A DNA stretch of 64,000 nucleotides from GCA-2706205 sp964215955 (GTDB taxonomy: Bacteria > Bdellovibrionota > Bacteriovoracia > Bacteriovoracales > Bacteriovoracaceae), in the NCBI GenBank assembly GCA_964215955.1, contig CAXPDR010000041.1, positions 220,761 through 284,760 of the forward strand, written 5' to 3'. Both the position numbers and the translations under genes were made by a program. This document shows positions 7,863-17,348 of the stretch, piece by piece (within the stretch, counting starts at the first letter, position 1; the number at the start of each line of letters is the position of its first letter). A model generated the notes under the pieces. It was not told where the DNA came from and did no database searches. It was given only the letters and a program-made list of their open reading frames with translations.

Positions 7863-8996
7863 ATGAATGAATTACAAAGAGAGCTTCAAAGCACTATAAA
7901 AAAATATCGTTTGGAGAAAATCGAACCTTTTATGGAGCATGATGATGCCGAAGAAAAGTTTAGATTTGAAATATTTAAAGATATGGGTGAACTTGGCCTT
8001 ACGGGAATAACCACCTCTGAGCAATATGGTGGTATGTCTTTAGGCTATCAAGACTTTTGTGTCGTCCTTGAAGAGATAGCAAAGTCATCAGTAGCCTATG
8101 CTGTAACCGTTTCAGTATCATCGATGGTTCAATCAATTCTTGAAAAATTTGGAAATGAATCTCAAAAGAAAAAATATCTTCCGGCCTTAGCATCCGGAGA
8201 AGAAATAGGATCATTTTGTTTATCTGAATCACACTCAGGATCAGATGCTGCCGCCCTTAGGACTACTGCTAAAAAAACTGAAGGTGGTTATATTTTAAAT
8301 GGATCTAAAATGTGGATCTCTTCTGCAGGGTTTGCAAAAACATATATCGTCATGGCCAGAACTGGTGGCGAAGGAGCCAAAGGTGTTTCTTCTTTTATAG
8401 TCCGTGATGGTATGGATGGTTTTAGTTATGGAAAAAAAGAACAAAAAATGGGTTGGAGAGCTTCGCACACAAGAGAAGTTCTTTTTGAAAATTGCTTTGT
8501 ACCTGAAGAAAATCTTTTAGCTAACGAAGGTGAAGGTTTCAAGATAGCAATGAGTGCTCTAGATAGAGGAAGAATTACCATTGGAGCGATAGCTGTTGGA
8601 TTATCTCAAAGGGCCTTAGATGAAGCTGTCACCTACTCACTTGAAAGACAACAGTTCAAACAAGCAATCTTCAACTTTCAAGGACTTCAGTGGATGATGG
8701 CAGATATGGCCTGCGAAATTGAATCCTCAAGACTATTAGTCAATAAAGCTGCCCTAGACTTTGACAACGGAACGATCAATACAAAACTTTCTTCAATGGC
8801 TAAAATGAAAGCCACTGATACGGCCATGAAAGTAACAACTGATGCTGTCCAGATTCATGGGGGAGTTGGTTACACAAAAGAATATCCAGTCGAAAGATTT
8901 ATGCGTGACGCAAAAGTATTACAAATAGTAGAAGGAACAAATCAAGTCCAAAAGATTGTCATAGCGAGAGAACTTAAAAAAGAATATCAAGGATAA
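7863..8996 (+). CDS. Acyl-CoA dehydrogenase
   Basis: A 377-residue FAD enzyme that makes trans-2-enoyl-CoA. It has the middle-domain motifs CLSESHSGSDAAAL and NGSKMWISSA, the FAD/dimer motif QIHGGVGYTKEYPVERF, and the classical catalytic Glu at about E357 in IVEGTNQ, so it is a short/medium-chain-type member and differs from the isovaleryl type at 1002. GGAG precedes the ATG. It lies divergent from fadB and only 4 nt before pgi, suggesting one transcript. Chain-length preference is not readable. Confidence 0.93.
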   Translation: MNELQRELQSTIKKYRLEKIEPFMEHDDAEEKFRFEIFKDMGELGLTGITTSEQYGGMSLGYQDFCVVLEEIAKSSVAYAVTVSVSSMVQSILEKFGNESQKKKYLPALASGEEIGSFCLSESHSGSDAAALRTTAKKTEGGYILNGSKMWISSAGFAKTYIVMARTGGEGAKGVSSFIVRDGMDGFSYGKKEQKMGWRASHTREVLFENCFVPEENLLANEGEGFKIAMSALDRGRITIGAIAVGLSQRALDEAVTYSLERQQFKQAIFNFQGLQWMMADMACEIESSRLLVNKAALDFDNGTINTKLSSMAKMKATDTAMKVTTDAVQIHGGVGYTKEYPVERFMRDAKVLQIVEGTNQVQKIVIARELKKEYQG

Positions 8997-9000
8997 TATT

Positions 9001-10275
9001 ATGATAAAGTTTACTTATCAAACCAACTCAGATACCGCCCATAAAACTTTTCAGGATGATTATTTAAAATCAATGTTAACCAAATTTAATAAAATCATTG
9101 ATAATCCAAAATATGGTTTTTTTCACTTAACTGATAAAACTGACTATTTGATTTCAACAAAAAAAATCTTTGAAAAAATTAAACACAAAAAACATTTTGT
9201 CCAAATCGGTATTGGTGGTAGTGCCCTTGGTCCACAAATGCTCATCTCAGCGTTAGCCAATACAACAGATAAGACATTCTCTCTTATGGACAATACTGAC
9301 TCAGATTACCTTGATCAAATTTTAAAGTCGATAGACTTAAAAGAATCTATTTTTTATGTAGTTTCAAAGTCCGGCGGAACAGCTGAAACCATTGCATGCT
9401 ACTCAATTGTTAGAAACCTTCTCAAACAAGAAGGTATTTCAGAAGAAAATTTTGGAGACTATTTTGTTTTCTGTACAGATAAAGATGGTGGTCAACTAAG
9501 AGAACATGTCGATAAAATGAAATATGACTCGCTTATTGTCCCAAGTGATGTTGGTGGGCGTTTTTCAGTATTAACTCATGTTGGGCTTTTACCTGCAATC
9601 TTTTTTGGATTAGATATTGATGCTCTTTATGCTGGCGCAAATAACATAAAGTCGACTCTGTTAAATGAAGATACACAAAACAATCCACTTCTTCAATGTG
9701 CAGCACATACAGCCTATCTTTTTCAAGAAACTGAAACTAGAGTTGATCAAACAGTGCTCATGCCCTATTCATCCAAATTAAAAGACTTTAGTGCTTGGTT
9801 TGTTCAATTATGGGCAGAGAGCTTGGGAAAATACTCAGAGGCTCAAAAAAAGTCTGTAGGGTTAACGCCAATTCCTGCTTATGGAGCAACTGACCAACAT
9901 GCTCAAATGCAGCTTTTTATGGAAGGACCTAATAACAAACTTCTTTATATGTTAAATATTTCTTCTAGAAAAAATAATTACTCTCTGGACTCAAAATTAG
10001 AATTGGACAGTGCTAGAAAACTGGAAAGTTTTAGTATGAATGATTTACTAGAAGCCGAATTCCAAGGTAGCGTAAAGGCTTTAAGAGAAAACAATAGAAA
10101 TGTGATTTGCATTAATATAGCAGAGCTTAATGAAAATTCTTTAGCGCAATTAATCATATTTTTTGAGAGCTTAACAGCATTAATGGGAGAATATCTATTA
10201 GTTGATCCTTTTGATCAACCCGGTGTTGAATTAGGAAAAAAATATGCCTTTCAATATCTAAACTCTCAATGTTAA
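9001..10275 (+). CDS. pgi: Glucose-6-phosphate isomerase
   Basis: Interconverts glucose-6-phosphate and fructose-6-phosphate in the cytoplasm. The SIS-domain motifs are clear: QIGIGGSALGPQ, VSKSGGTAET (sugar-phosphate binding) and DVGGRFSVLTHVGL (PGI signature 1 region). At 424 residues it is the shorter bacterial form, compared with about 550 in E. coli. It begins 4 nt after the acyl-CoA dehydrogenase stop and is followed 79 nt later by the FHA-GGDEF gene. Confidence 0.93.
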   Translation: MIKFTYQTNSDTAHKTFQDDYLKSMLTKFNKIIDNPKYGFFHLTDKTDYLISTKKIFEKIKHKKHFVQIGIGGSALGPQMLISALANTTDKTFSLMDNTDSDYLDQILKSIDLKESIFYVVSKSGGTAETIACYSIVRNLLKQEGISEENFGDYFVFCTDKDGGQLREHVDKMKYDSLIVPSDVGGRFSVLTHVGLLPAIFFGLDIDALYAGANNIKSTLLNEDTQNNPLLQCAAHTAYLFQETETRVDQTVLMPYSSKLKDFSAWFVQLWAESLGKYSEAQKKSVGLTPIPAYGATDQHAQMQLFMEGPNNKLLYMLNISSRKNNYSLDSKLELDSARKLESFSMNDLLEAEFQGSVKALRENNRNVICINIAELNENSLAQLIIFFESLTALMGEYLLVDPFDQPGVELGKKYAFQYLNSQC

Positions 10276-10354
10276 TTCACCGATAAGATGGTATACTTGG
10301 AAAACAGTATTTAATGATTTAAAGTAGTTGTAGATAAAATTGGAGTTTAATTTC

Positions 10355-11263
10355 ATGAGCGATGATAACGCAACCGTTGTTATAACAGATATTCATGCTG
10401 CACTTAAAGCTGCAGATGATGAAGCAGCTGGAAAGCCTGCATGTTTTTTGGTTGTAGGTGGAGACCTAAATGGAACAATATTTGACCTCCTAGAAGGTGA
10501 AACTATAGTTGGAAGAAGTCCAGAATGTAATATTCCACTTGAGTTCCAAGGAATCTCACGTAAGCACTTCAAAGTTTCAATCCTAAATGAGAAATGTACA
10601 GTTACCGATCTTGGCTCGAGCAACGGTACATTTTTAAATAATACAAAAATTGAATCTGATGTTAGCCTCTCCAAAGGAGATATGGTTAAACTAGGTAGTA
10701 TTGCACTTAAATATCTTCCTAAAGGAGATACTGAAAGGCTTACTTACGACAAGCTTCATCAAGAAGCTAACACTGATGGTTTAACTAAATGTTATAATAA
10801 GATGTATTTTAACAATAAGTTAGACTTAGAAGTAAAAAAGTCGAAAATTACAGGAACACCGTTATCTCTAATCATTTTTGACCTAGATCACTTTAAACAT
10901 TTAAATGATAATTATGGCCATGATGCTGGTGATTATGTTCTCAAAGAGATGGCAGCACTTTTAAGAGATAATGGAATACGTAAAGGCGATACATTCGCTA
11001 GATATGGTGGAGAAGAGTTTGTCGTTCTTCTACCAAAAACTAACCTTAAGCAAGCCTTTGAAATCGCAGAGCGACTTAGAAAACTAGTTGAGTCAAATGA
11101 GTTCATGTATGAGGCTCAAAGATTACCAGTAACAGCTTCCATAGGAGTAGCCGATTATAGACAAGGTGTTGAAATAGGAACTGATCTTTTCAAAAGAGCA
11201 GATTCAGCCGTTTATAAATCCAAAGAGGGTGGAAGAAACCAAGTAAACTTTTACAAAGCATAA
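10355..11263 (+). CDS. FHA-GGDEF diguanylate cyclase (DgcB-like)
   Basis: A 302-residue soluble protein: an FHA phosphothreonine-binding domain (GRS 53-55, SRKH 68-71, SSNGT 88-92) followed by a GGDEF domain with active-site GGEEF at 218-222 and an intact product-inhibition site RKGD at 209-212. It should make c-di-GMP from GTP under control of a phosphorylated partner. The architecture is that of Bdellovibrio DgcB (Bd0742), which is needed for prey invasion; equivalence here is inference. The ATG at 10355 with GGAG 9 nt before it is preferred to the TTG at 10340. The stop overlaps the mutL start by 1 nt. Confidence 0.92.
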   Translation: MSDDNATVVITDIHAALKAADDEAAGKPACFLVVGGDLNGTIFDLLEGETIVGRSPECNIPLEFQGISRKHFKVSILNEKCTVTDLGSSNGTFLNNTKIESDVSLSKGDMVKLGSIALKYLPKGDTERLTYDKLHQEANTDGLTKCYNKMYFNNKLDLEVKKSKITGTPLSLIIFDLDHFKHLNDNYGHDAGDYVLKEMAALLRDNGIRKGDTFARYGGEEFVVLLPKTNLKQAFEIAERLRKLVESNEFMYEAQRLPVTASIGVADYRQGVEIGTDLFKRADSAVYKSKEGGRNQVNFYKA

Positions 11264-12951
11264 TGAAACCTTCCCAAGTGGATAAAATACAACTTCTACC
11301 AGAACATATTATTGACCAGATCAAAGCTGGTGAAGTTATTGAACGTCCCTCCACTCTGATTAAAGAAATTCTTGAAAACGCAATTGATGCAGGTTCATCA
11401 AAAATAGAACTCGCCATAAAAAATAATGGTCTTGATTTAATTTCAATAATTGATAATGGAAAAGGTATAAATGCACAAGACCTTCCCCTCGCCTTTTGTC
11501 GACATGCTACAAGTAAAATTGCTAGGTTTGAAGATATCTATAGTTTGCACTCTTATGGCTTTAGAGGTGAAGCCCTTGCAAGTATCGCAAGTATTAGTAA
11601 GTTAAGCTGTGAATCAATAACTCTAAAAACTAAAGGGATAATGAAAATAGAAGGTGGAGAGACACTTATTCATCAAGAAGACGTAAACTCTAATCTTCCT
11701 TCAGGAACTAAACTATTTATTAAAGACCTATTTTACAATACACCTGTGAGGATGAAATTCATTCAATCTAAAACCTCAGAAAAAAACCACATCAAAAAGA
11801 TTATAAATTCTTTTCTTTTAAATTATCCACAAGTTGAATTTCACATTAAATTTGATGATGATACAAAAGAAATTTACCCTAAACGGGAACAGCTATTTCA
11901 AAGGATTAAGGACACAGTATTCCCTAACAAGGAAATAAATTTTTTAGAGAACTCATCAACTTATGATGGAGTTAATTGTAAAGTTATTTTGACTCAGGAA
12001 TCGACGAGAGGAAATGCTCATAAGTCTCATTTCCTCTTCATTAACCAAAGGTATATTCAAGATATTCAACTCCATAAGATTATATTAAATACAGCGGGGC
12101 ACCTATGGCCTGAAGGCGAGACTGGGCATTATTTCTGTTTTTTAGAAATTCCTTCGGATGAAATTGATGTCAACATTCACCCTAATAAGACGGTTGTAAA
12201 AATCTTTAAGGCACCAAAAGTATACTCAGTAGTCTCTGGTACAATAAAAGCTATTTTAAATAAACAGATAGCGAAAACCGACTTAGTTCCAGGTAAGAAT
12301 TTTTCATCCCCAGCAGAAGTTCAGTCTTTTGACTTTGAAAATGTTAATTCAGGACTAAAAGATATCGGATATAAAAAAGTCGACTTTGGAAATCAAGATG
12401 CAGTAGAAAGTTACTTTACAGACTTACATAATGAAAATAAAGAATTTAAGACAGAAGAGTCAAATAAGATCCATAAGATTGGGTCTTTTGGACTTTATTC
12501 TTTTAATGAAAAAGTCTTTATTATTTCTCTCTCCAGACTTTTAGAAAAGATTACAATGAATCATCTTTCAAGAGAAGATTTGAAAGACTCTATTGTACCT
12601 CTGCTTGTAAGTCGCCCCTTAAAATTTAATAGAAAAATTAAATCAACAACAATTGAGTTTCTCAATACCTTAGGTTTTGAAACAGACTTTTTATCTCAAG
12701 AGACCTTAGTGATAAGGACATTTCCAAAATGTATACAAAGCCTCCCTTACTTAAAAATTGTAGAGTATATTTGTAATGAAAATATATCTAAACTTAACGA
12801 CCTAAACTTAGAGACACTTAAATTAGAAACATTTCTAAACGAAAATCAAATTAATTCACTCTTAAAAGAGTTAGGAGAATTTAATCTTTCTCAAATGGGA
12901 TTACTAAAAGAGTTAAATGAAGGTCATTTAGCGAGTATTTATGGAAAGTAA
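11263..12951 (+). CDS. mutL: DNA mismatch repair protein MutL
   Basis: A 562-residue GHKL ATPase that couples MutS mismatch recognition to strand processing. N-terminal motifs are intact: KAGEVIERPS, ENAIDAGSS, IDNGKGI and YGFRGEALASI. The second half is a divergent MutL C-terminal domain in which I see neither the DQHAxxExxxxE metal-binding motif nor the terminal CPHGRP motif, so it looks like a MutL without endonuclease activity. It overlaps the cyclase stop by 1 nt and miaA by 11 nt, in a translationally coupled operon. Confidence 0.95.
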   Translation: MKPSQVDKIQLLPEHIIDQIKAGEVIERPSTLIKEILENAIDAGSSKIELAIKNNGLDLISIIDNGKGINAQDLPLAFCRHATSKIARFEDIYSLHSYGFRGEALASIASISKLSCESITLKTKGIMKIEGGETLIHQEDVNSNLPSGTKLFIKDLFYNTPVRMKFIQSKTSEKNHIKKIINSFLLNYPQVEFHIKFDDDTKEIYPKREQLFQRIKDTVFPNKEINFLENSSTYDGVNCKVILTQESTRGNAHKSHFLFINQRYIQDIQLHKIILNTAGHLWPEGETGHYFCFLEIPSDEIDVNIHPNKTVVKIFKAPKVYSVVSGTIKAILNKQIAKTDLVPGKNFSSPAEVQSFDFENVNSGLKDIGYKKVDFGNQDAVESYFTDLHNENKEFKTEESNKIHKIGSFGLYSFNEKVFIISLSRLLEKITMNHLSREDLKDSIVPLLVSRPLKFNRKIKSTTIEFLNTLGFETDFLSQETLVIRTFPKCIQSLPYLKIVEYICNENISKLNDLNLETLKLETFLNENQINSLLKELGEFNLSQMGLLKELNEGHLASIYGK

Positions 12952-13909
12952 GATTATTGTTTTCTCAGGTCCAACGGCAGTTGGAAAAACTGCTATCTCT
13001 ATTTCAGTTGCAAAAGAAATTAATGCTGAAATTGTTAATTTTGACTCATTACTATTTTATAAGGAACTCAATATTGGTACAGCAAAGCCAAGTAAAAAAG
13101 AGATGGATGATATTCCTCATCATTTAATAGGAACTCATTCAATAAAAAATAGCATCAATGCTGCAGACTTCGCAGAGAATGCTATCCCTATAATTCTTGA
13201 TATTCATAACAGAAACAAACCAGTGATTCTTGTCGGAGGAAGTGGTTTTTACTTACAGGCACTTCTTAAAGGAATGTATGATTCAAAAACTACAAGCCCC
13301 GATATTTTAGAAAAGTCTCAAAAACTCTATGAATCAAACGGTATTATTCCCTTTCTAGAGGTTCTAGAAATGAATGACTATGAATCTTTTGAAAGATATC
13401 ATAAAAATGATCATTATCGAATAAGGCGGGCTGTCGAGCATTTCTGGATGACAGGTGAAAAGTTTTCTGAGGCGAGAGAAGAAATGAAACATAAAAAAAG
13501 TGAATCTCCCGTTGAAAAATATAACTGGAGTGTTCTTCACAACTACCTAGACATCCCAAAAGAAGATCATTTTCAAATCATTCAAAAAAGAACAAACTCA
13601 ATGATTGCAGCAGGCTTAATTGATGAAGTAGAATCTCTTCTTAGAAATGGAGCATCTGGGAAAGAAAAACCGATGCAATCGATTGGGTATAAAGAAACTA
13701 TCAGCTATCTTAAGGGGGATTTTGCTTCTTTAGATGACTACAAAGAAAGATTAAGTATCAACACGAGAAGATTAGCAAAATCTCAAAGAACTTGGTTTAA
13801 AAAACAGGATAAAGTTTGCTATAATTCACTAAAAGATCAAGACAAGATAATAAAGTCTTGCAAAGAATTTTGTGAAATAGATGGAAGTCAAAGAAAAGAA
13901 AAACCTTAA
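12941..13909 (+). CDS. miaA: tRNA dimethylallyltransferase
   Basis: Transfers a dimethylallyl group to N6 of A37 in tRNAs that read UNN codons. The P-loop GPTAVGKT lies at residues 10-17, followed by NFDSLLFYKELNIGTAKPS (dimethylallyl/tRNA site, with the usual Gln of DSxQxY replaced by Leu) and GGSGFYLQALL. 322 residues, normal length. It overlaps mutL by 11 nt upstream and the next gene by 29 nt. The mutL-miaA order is common in bacteria. Confidence 0.95.
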   Translation: MESKIIVFSGPTAVGKTAISISVAKEINAEIVNFDSLLFYKELNIGTAKPSKKEMDDIPHHLIGTHSIKNSINAADFAENAIPIILDIHNRNKPVILVGGSGFYLQALLKGMYDSKTTSPDILEKSQKLYESNGIIPFLEVLEMNDYESFERYHKNDHYRIRRAVEHFWMTGEKFSEAREEMKHKKSESPVEKYNWSVLHNYLDIPKEDHFQIIQKRTNSMIAAGLIDEVESLLRNGASGKEKPMQSIGYKETISYLKGDFASLDDYKERLSINTRRLAKSQRTWFKKQDKVCYNSLKDQDKIIKSCKEFCEIDGSQRKEKP

Positions 13910-14762
13910 AGTTATAATTATATCTGATGGAACAGGAGAAACTGCAAAGGCCATGACCAGAGCAGCTATATCACAGTTCCAGTCCAAAGAGATATTTTTT
14001 ACTCGCTACAAGAATGTGAGAACAAAAGAACATATCGATGCTATCTTTCAAGAAGCAGCCATTCATCACGACATGGTCGTTTTTACCATTGTATCCCCAG
14101 ACTTAAGAACATACGTTCACGATATAAGCAGAAGAGAACATGTAAGGTCTGTAGACCTTTTAGGGCCACTTCTAACAAGCTTTGCAAATGTTTTCGAAAC
14201 AGAACCTGATTACCAGCCAGGTTTACTCCATGCTGTAAATGATGAGTATTTTAGAAAAGTTTCAGCAGTTGAATTCACTCTCAACCATGATGATGGCCGA
14301 AATCTTAAAACTTTAAATGAGTGTGATATCGTTCTTGTTGGAATTTCTAGAACTTCAAAAACCCCATTGTCTATCTTTTTATCTCTAGAAGGGTTAAAGG
14401 TTGTAAATATACCCATTATATTAGGAATGCCGTTGCCTGAAAATTTATTTGAAATTGACCAACGAAAAATTTTTGGCCTTACCATTGATCCAGAGGCTTT
14501 AAGAGAAATTCGACAAAATAGACTCGTAAAACTTGGTTCTAACACGAGTGGTGATTATGCATCCTTCAATAAGGTCATGGAAGAAATTGAATGGGCTAAT
14601 AAATTATTTGAAGAAAATAGAAGATGGCCAATATTCAATGTTACCAACAAGGCACTTGAAGAGACAGCTGCTGAAATTGTTAAACTATTAAGTATGAGAA
14701 GTAGAAATCGCTTTAAGCAGAAGAAACGATTTGAAGATAAAGAGCAACAACTAAAGGAATAA
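13881..14762 (+). CDS. PEP synthase / PPDK regulatory kinase-phosphotransferase
   Basis: A 293-residue member of the DUF299 (PpsR/RP1) family, bifunctional proteins that inactivate phosphoenolpyruvate synthase or pyruvate phosphate dikinase by ADP-dependent threonine phosphorylation and reverse it with phosphate. The opening SDGTGETA and the P-loop-like GISRTSKTPLSIFL are diagnostic. It thus controls the pyruvate/PEP switch, sensible next to pgi and beta-oxidation genes (inference). The target enzyme is not in the window. The 29-nt overlap with miaA suggests translational coupling; no strong ribosome site is seen. Confidence 0.9.
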   Translation: MEVKEKKNLKVIIISDGTGETAKAMTRAAISQFQSKEIFFTRYKNVRTKEHIDAIFQEAAIHHDMVVFTIVSPDLRTYVHDISRREHVRSVDLLGPLLTSFANVFETEPDYQPGLLHAVNDEYFRKVSAVEFTLNHDDGRNLKTLNECDIVLVGISRTSKTPLSIFLSLEGLKVVNIPIILGMPLPENLFEIDQRKIFGLTIDPEALREIRQNRLVKLGSNTSGDYASFNKVMEEIEWANKLFEENRRWPIFNVTNKALEETAAEIVKLLSMRSRNRFKQKKRFEDKEQQLKE

Positions 14763-14767
14763 TTTTT

Positions 14768-16732
14768 TTATTTTAAAAAATTTCTTTTATTTTCTTTAAT
14801 TGTAAATTTTACTTTCCTTTCAATACCAAGAACTTTGTTAGAAATAGTTGCTTCATATGATCCTGCAGGGATTCTATAATTACGAAGTGGTAAGTCTTGC
14901 TTTATCTTTTCACCATTAATATTCATATAAATGACTGATCCCGGTGAAAAATTCTGACTTGTGGTTAAAAAGCCAATAGACAGCCTTTCAAGTTCAGGGA
15001 TAATGATTTCCAATTTAGGTCTTTCTCCTGATAGGTTTATTGTCCTATCATATTTCCAAGTTTTATACCCTGGTTTTTCAACCTCTAAAACATAAGAGAC
15101 ATTTTTCTCTACATAAATCCCAAATGCGTCCATTTCTACATTCTTACCATTTAATTTAATAGTCATGTTAGAATCTAGATTGTCAAAAACGATACGTCCT
15201 TTCTCAACAATCTTTGGTTCATTTTCTTTTTCTTCAACCTGTAAAGATGGATTAGAGGCAAGGTCTCTTTTTACTCCAAAAACTTTACCTAGATCAATTC
15301 CAGTATAATCTTTTACCAAGTCGGGCTTGAGCACTCCAACCATTAATGATCCAGCAACAAGTGCTGATCCAATCAACCCAAAGCCACCATTTTTCTTTTC
15401 TTGTTTTTTATTAAGTGAATTTTTATTAGCGATTTTAGTTCTATTTACTCTTGTTCCACTAGCAGGACTCGCTTTTCCATTAGCATTAGCAGCAGCACCC
15501 ACTCTACCCTTTAGATTAGACTTTTTAGTTACCGTATCTTTCTGAAGTTTTTCAATTTTATAACCCGTCGCTGTCGAGTCAGAAAAATTTAAGTCTAAGT
15601 TTGGAGTTGATCCTTCAGTTTTCGCATCAAAACTTCCAAGGTCAAGTTCAATTTTACCGCTTCTTAATTCATCGGAAAGAAAGGAACCATCCTCAGCTTT
15701 CTCATTCTTGCGTGTGTCTCCACTCTCACTTCTTTGCAAATCTTCCAAATAAGGCTTTATATCAATTTTACCGAACTCAACAAACTTCTCTTTATCACTT
15801 TGAATTTCATCCTTAAATAATTGCTTAGCAAAATAACTTAAGTCTGTTGCATTAAACTCAGGAAAGTTTGAGTATAAAAACTTGACTAGAGCTCTGTTTA
15901 ATTTATCTAGGTTTTCAAAACGATTGGATCGATCTTTTGAGAGAGCCTTTAAAACAATTTCATCTAACTCTGCTGGAACATTGGGGTTTATTGATGATGG
16001 CTTTGGTACATTACAAGCCTGAATCAACTTAAGAACGGCCAAATCATTTTTGGCAGAAAACAGCTTTCTAGAGCAAAGCATTTCCCATAAGGTTATTCCA
16101 ACGGCAAATTGGTCATATCTATGATCCAGTTCTAATCCTTCTAAATATTCCGGCGCAAGATAAGATAGCTTCCCCTTAATAGTACCAGCTTGAGTTGCTT
16201 CACTATTAGAATCAGCTTTTGCAATCCCAAAATCAATAACCTTAACAGCTCCATCATAAGTAATCATAATATTATGAGGGGAAATATCCCGGTGAATAAT
16301 ATTGAATGACTTTCCAGTCAATTTATCCTGAAAAGTATGTGCATAGTGAAGAGCTTGAGCAACTTGGGAGACAATATAAGTTGAAATTTCAACCGGAAAA
16401 ACAAACTTTTTTTCTTTTAATCTATCTAAGAACTGTTTGAGATTTGCACCATCGACATATTCCATAGCAGAATACAGTTGGTCATCTACCATACCATAAT
16501 CGTAAACTTGAGCTATGTTTGGATGTAATAACCCGAAGGTTACTTTTAATTCATCTTCAAACATTTGAACAAAGGATGGATTTTTAGAATACTGAGGCTG
16601 TATCATTTTGATAGCAACAATTTTATTGGCCTGCTCACCTAAGTAGTTAGCACGACAAATTTTGGCCATACCACCATCTACAAGATGGTCTAAAATTAAA
16701 TACTTTCCAAATCGTTGATAATTTTTACTCAT
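14768..16732 (-). CDS. Membrane Ser/Thr protein kinase with PEGA domain
   Basis: A 654-residue Hanks-type kinase. The kinase domain (about 8-310) has K42 in VAIKMI, the catalytic loop HRDISPHNIM (D149) and DFG at 167-169, so it should be active. A low-complexity linker follows, then one membrane segment (about 450-470) and a PEGA-type beta domain (about 515-585, VEKPGYKTWKY) on the far side of the membrane. It probably senses envelope state and phosphorylates cytoplasmic targets, possibly FHA proteins such as the cyclase at 10355 (inference). Convergent with the PEP-synthase regulator, 5 nt apart; single-gene unit. Confidence 0.92.
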   Translation of the reverse strand: MSKNYQRFGKYLILDHLVDGGMAKICRANYLGEQANKIVAIKMIQPQYSKNPSFVQMFEDELKVTFGLLHPNIAQVYDYGMVDDQLYSAMEYVDGANLKQFLDRLKEKKFVFPVEISTYIVSQVAQALHYAHTFQDKLTGKSFNIIHRDISPHNIMITYDGAVKVIDFGIAKADSNSEATQAGTIKGKLSYLAPEYLEGLELDHRYDQFAVGITLWEMLCSRKLFSAKNDLAVLKLIQACNVPKPSSINPNVPAELDEIVLKALSKDRSNRFENLDKLNRALVKFLYSNFPEFNATDLSYFAKQLFKDEIQSDKEKFVEFGKIDIKPYLEDLQRSESGDTRKNEKAEDGSFLSDELRSGKIELDLGSFDAKTEGSTPNLDLNFSDSTATGYKIEKLQKDTVTKKSNLKGRVGAAANANGKASPASGTRVNRTKIANKNSLNKKQEKKNGGFGLIGSALVAGSLMVGVLKPDLVKDYTGIDLGKVFGVKRDLASNPSLQVEEKENEPKIVEKGRIVFDNLDSNMTIKLNGKNVEMDAFGIYVEKNVSYVLEVEKPGYKTWKYDRTINLSGERPKLEIIIPELERLSIGFLTTSQNFSPGSVIYMNINGEKIKQDLPLRNYRIPAGSYEATISNKVLGIERKVKFTIKENKRNFLK

Positions 16733-16828
16733 TAATTTACCTCAGTTACTCTTCGGAAAATTAATAGGATTCTTTATAAATATATTCCTCTAAAAATTAA
16801 ATCACTCGGAATTATAAAGACTTAAGTA

Positions 16829-17347
16829 CTATTTAAGAACTTGAGACTTAAAGCCAGGAATATCGACCTTGATTGTACTTTCCACAACATTTTTGTGACA
16901 TAAACCAATAACCTTATGTTTTGACAAGTTCCAATCTTGAGTATTTTGATGAGCTTTAATATGATGAGAGAAATCAAGAATAGAAACAGCACCTAATCCA
17001 TTGGACTCTAGCTGGTTTATGACAAAGGCATTATTATGTTTGGCATTGATGTCTGAATAAACGAGAGCAATATAAAAGATGCTACATTTCTTCAAATAAT
17101 TTTGCTCACTACCAAACCATGACTTAAAAGGAGAATTCATATCTATTTTACTTAGAAGAACCTCATGTGACATAGTGGCATCCTTAAACCATGATGTCCG
17201 ACTAAAAATAAGTTCATCCTGCCATTGTTTGTCTTGAAAAGTTCCGCCAATTAATTTAACTTGAGTTTTATAAACTGGTCTTCTACTAGAGTTAGTGGCA
17301 CAAGCCGCCAATAAAAGTATAAATAAAGCTTGATATATAAATTTCAT
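16829..17347 (-). CDS. Putative lipoprotein
   Basis: A 172-residue protein with a lipobox signal peptide (LLLAAC, C16). The mature part has no domain I recognise; it contains several Cys and a strand-rich C-terminal half. It is last in a tight operon (PilZ protein, hydrolase, this), starting 1 nt after the hydrolase stop, so a linked envelope function is likely. Confidence 0.75.
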   Translation of the reverse strand: MKFIYQALFILLLAACATNSSRRPVYKTQVKLIGGTFQDKQWQDELIFSRTSWFKDATMSHEVLLSKIDMNSPFKSWFGSEQNYLKKCSIFYIALVYSDINAKHNNAFVINQLESNGLGAVSILDFSHHIKAHQNTQDWNLSKHKVIGLCHKNVVESTIKVDIPGFKSQVLK

Positions 17348-17348
17348 A

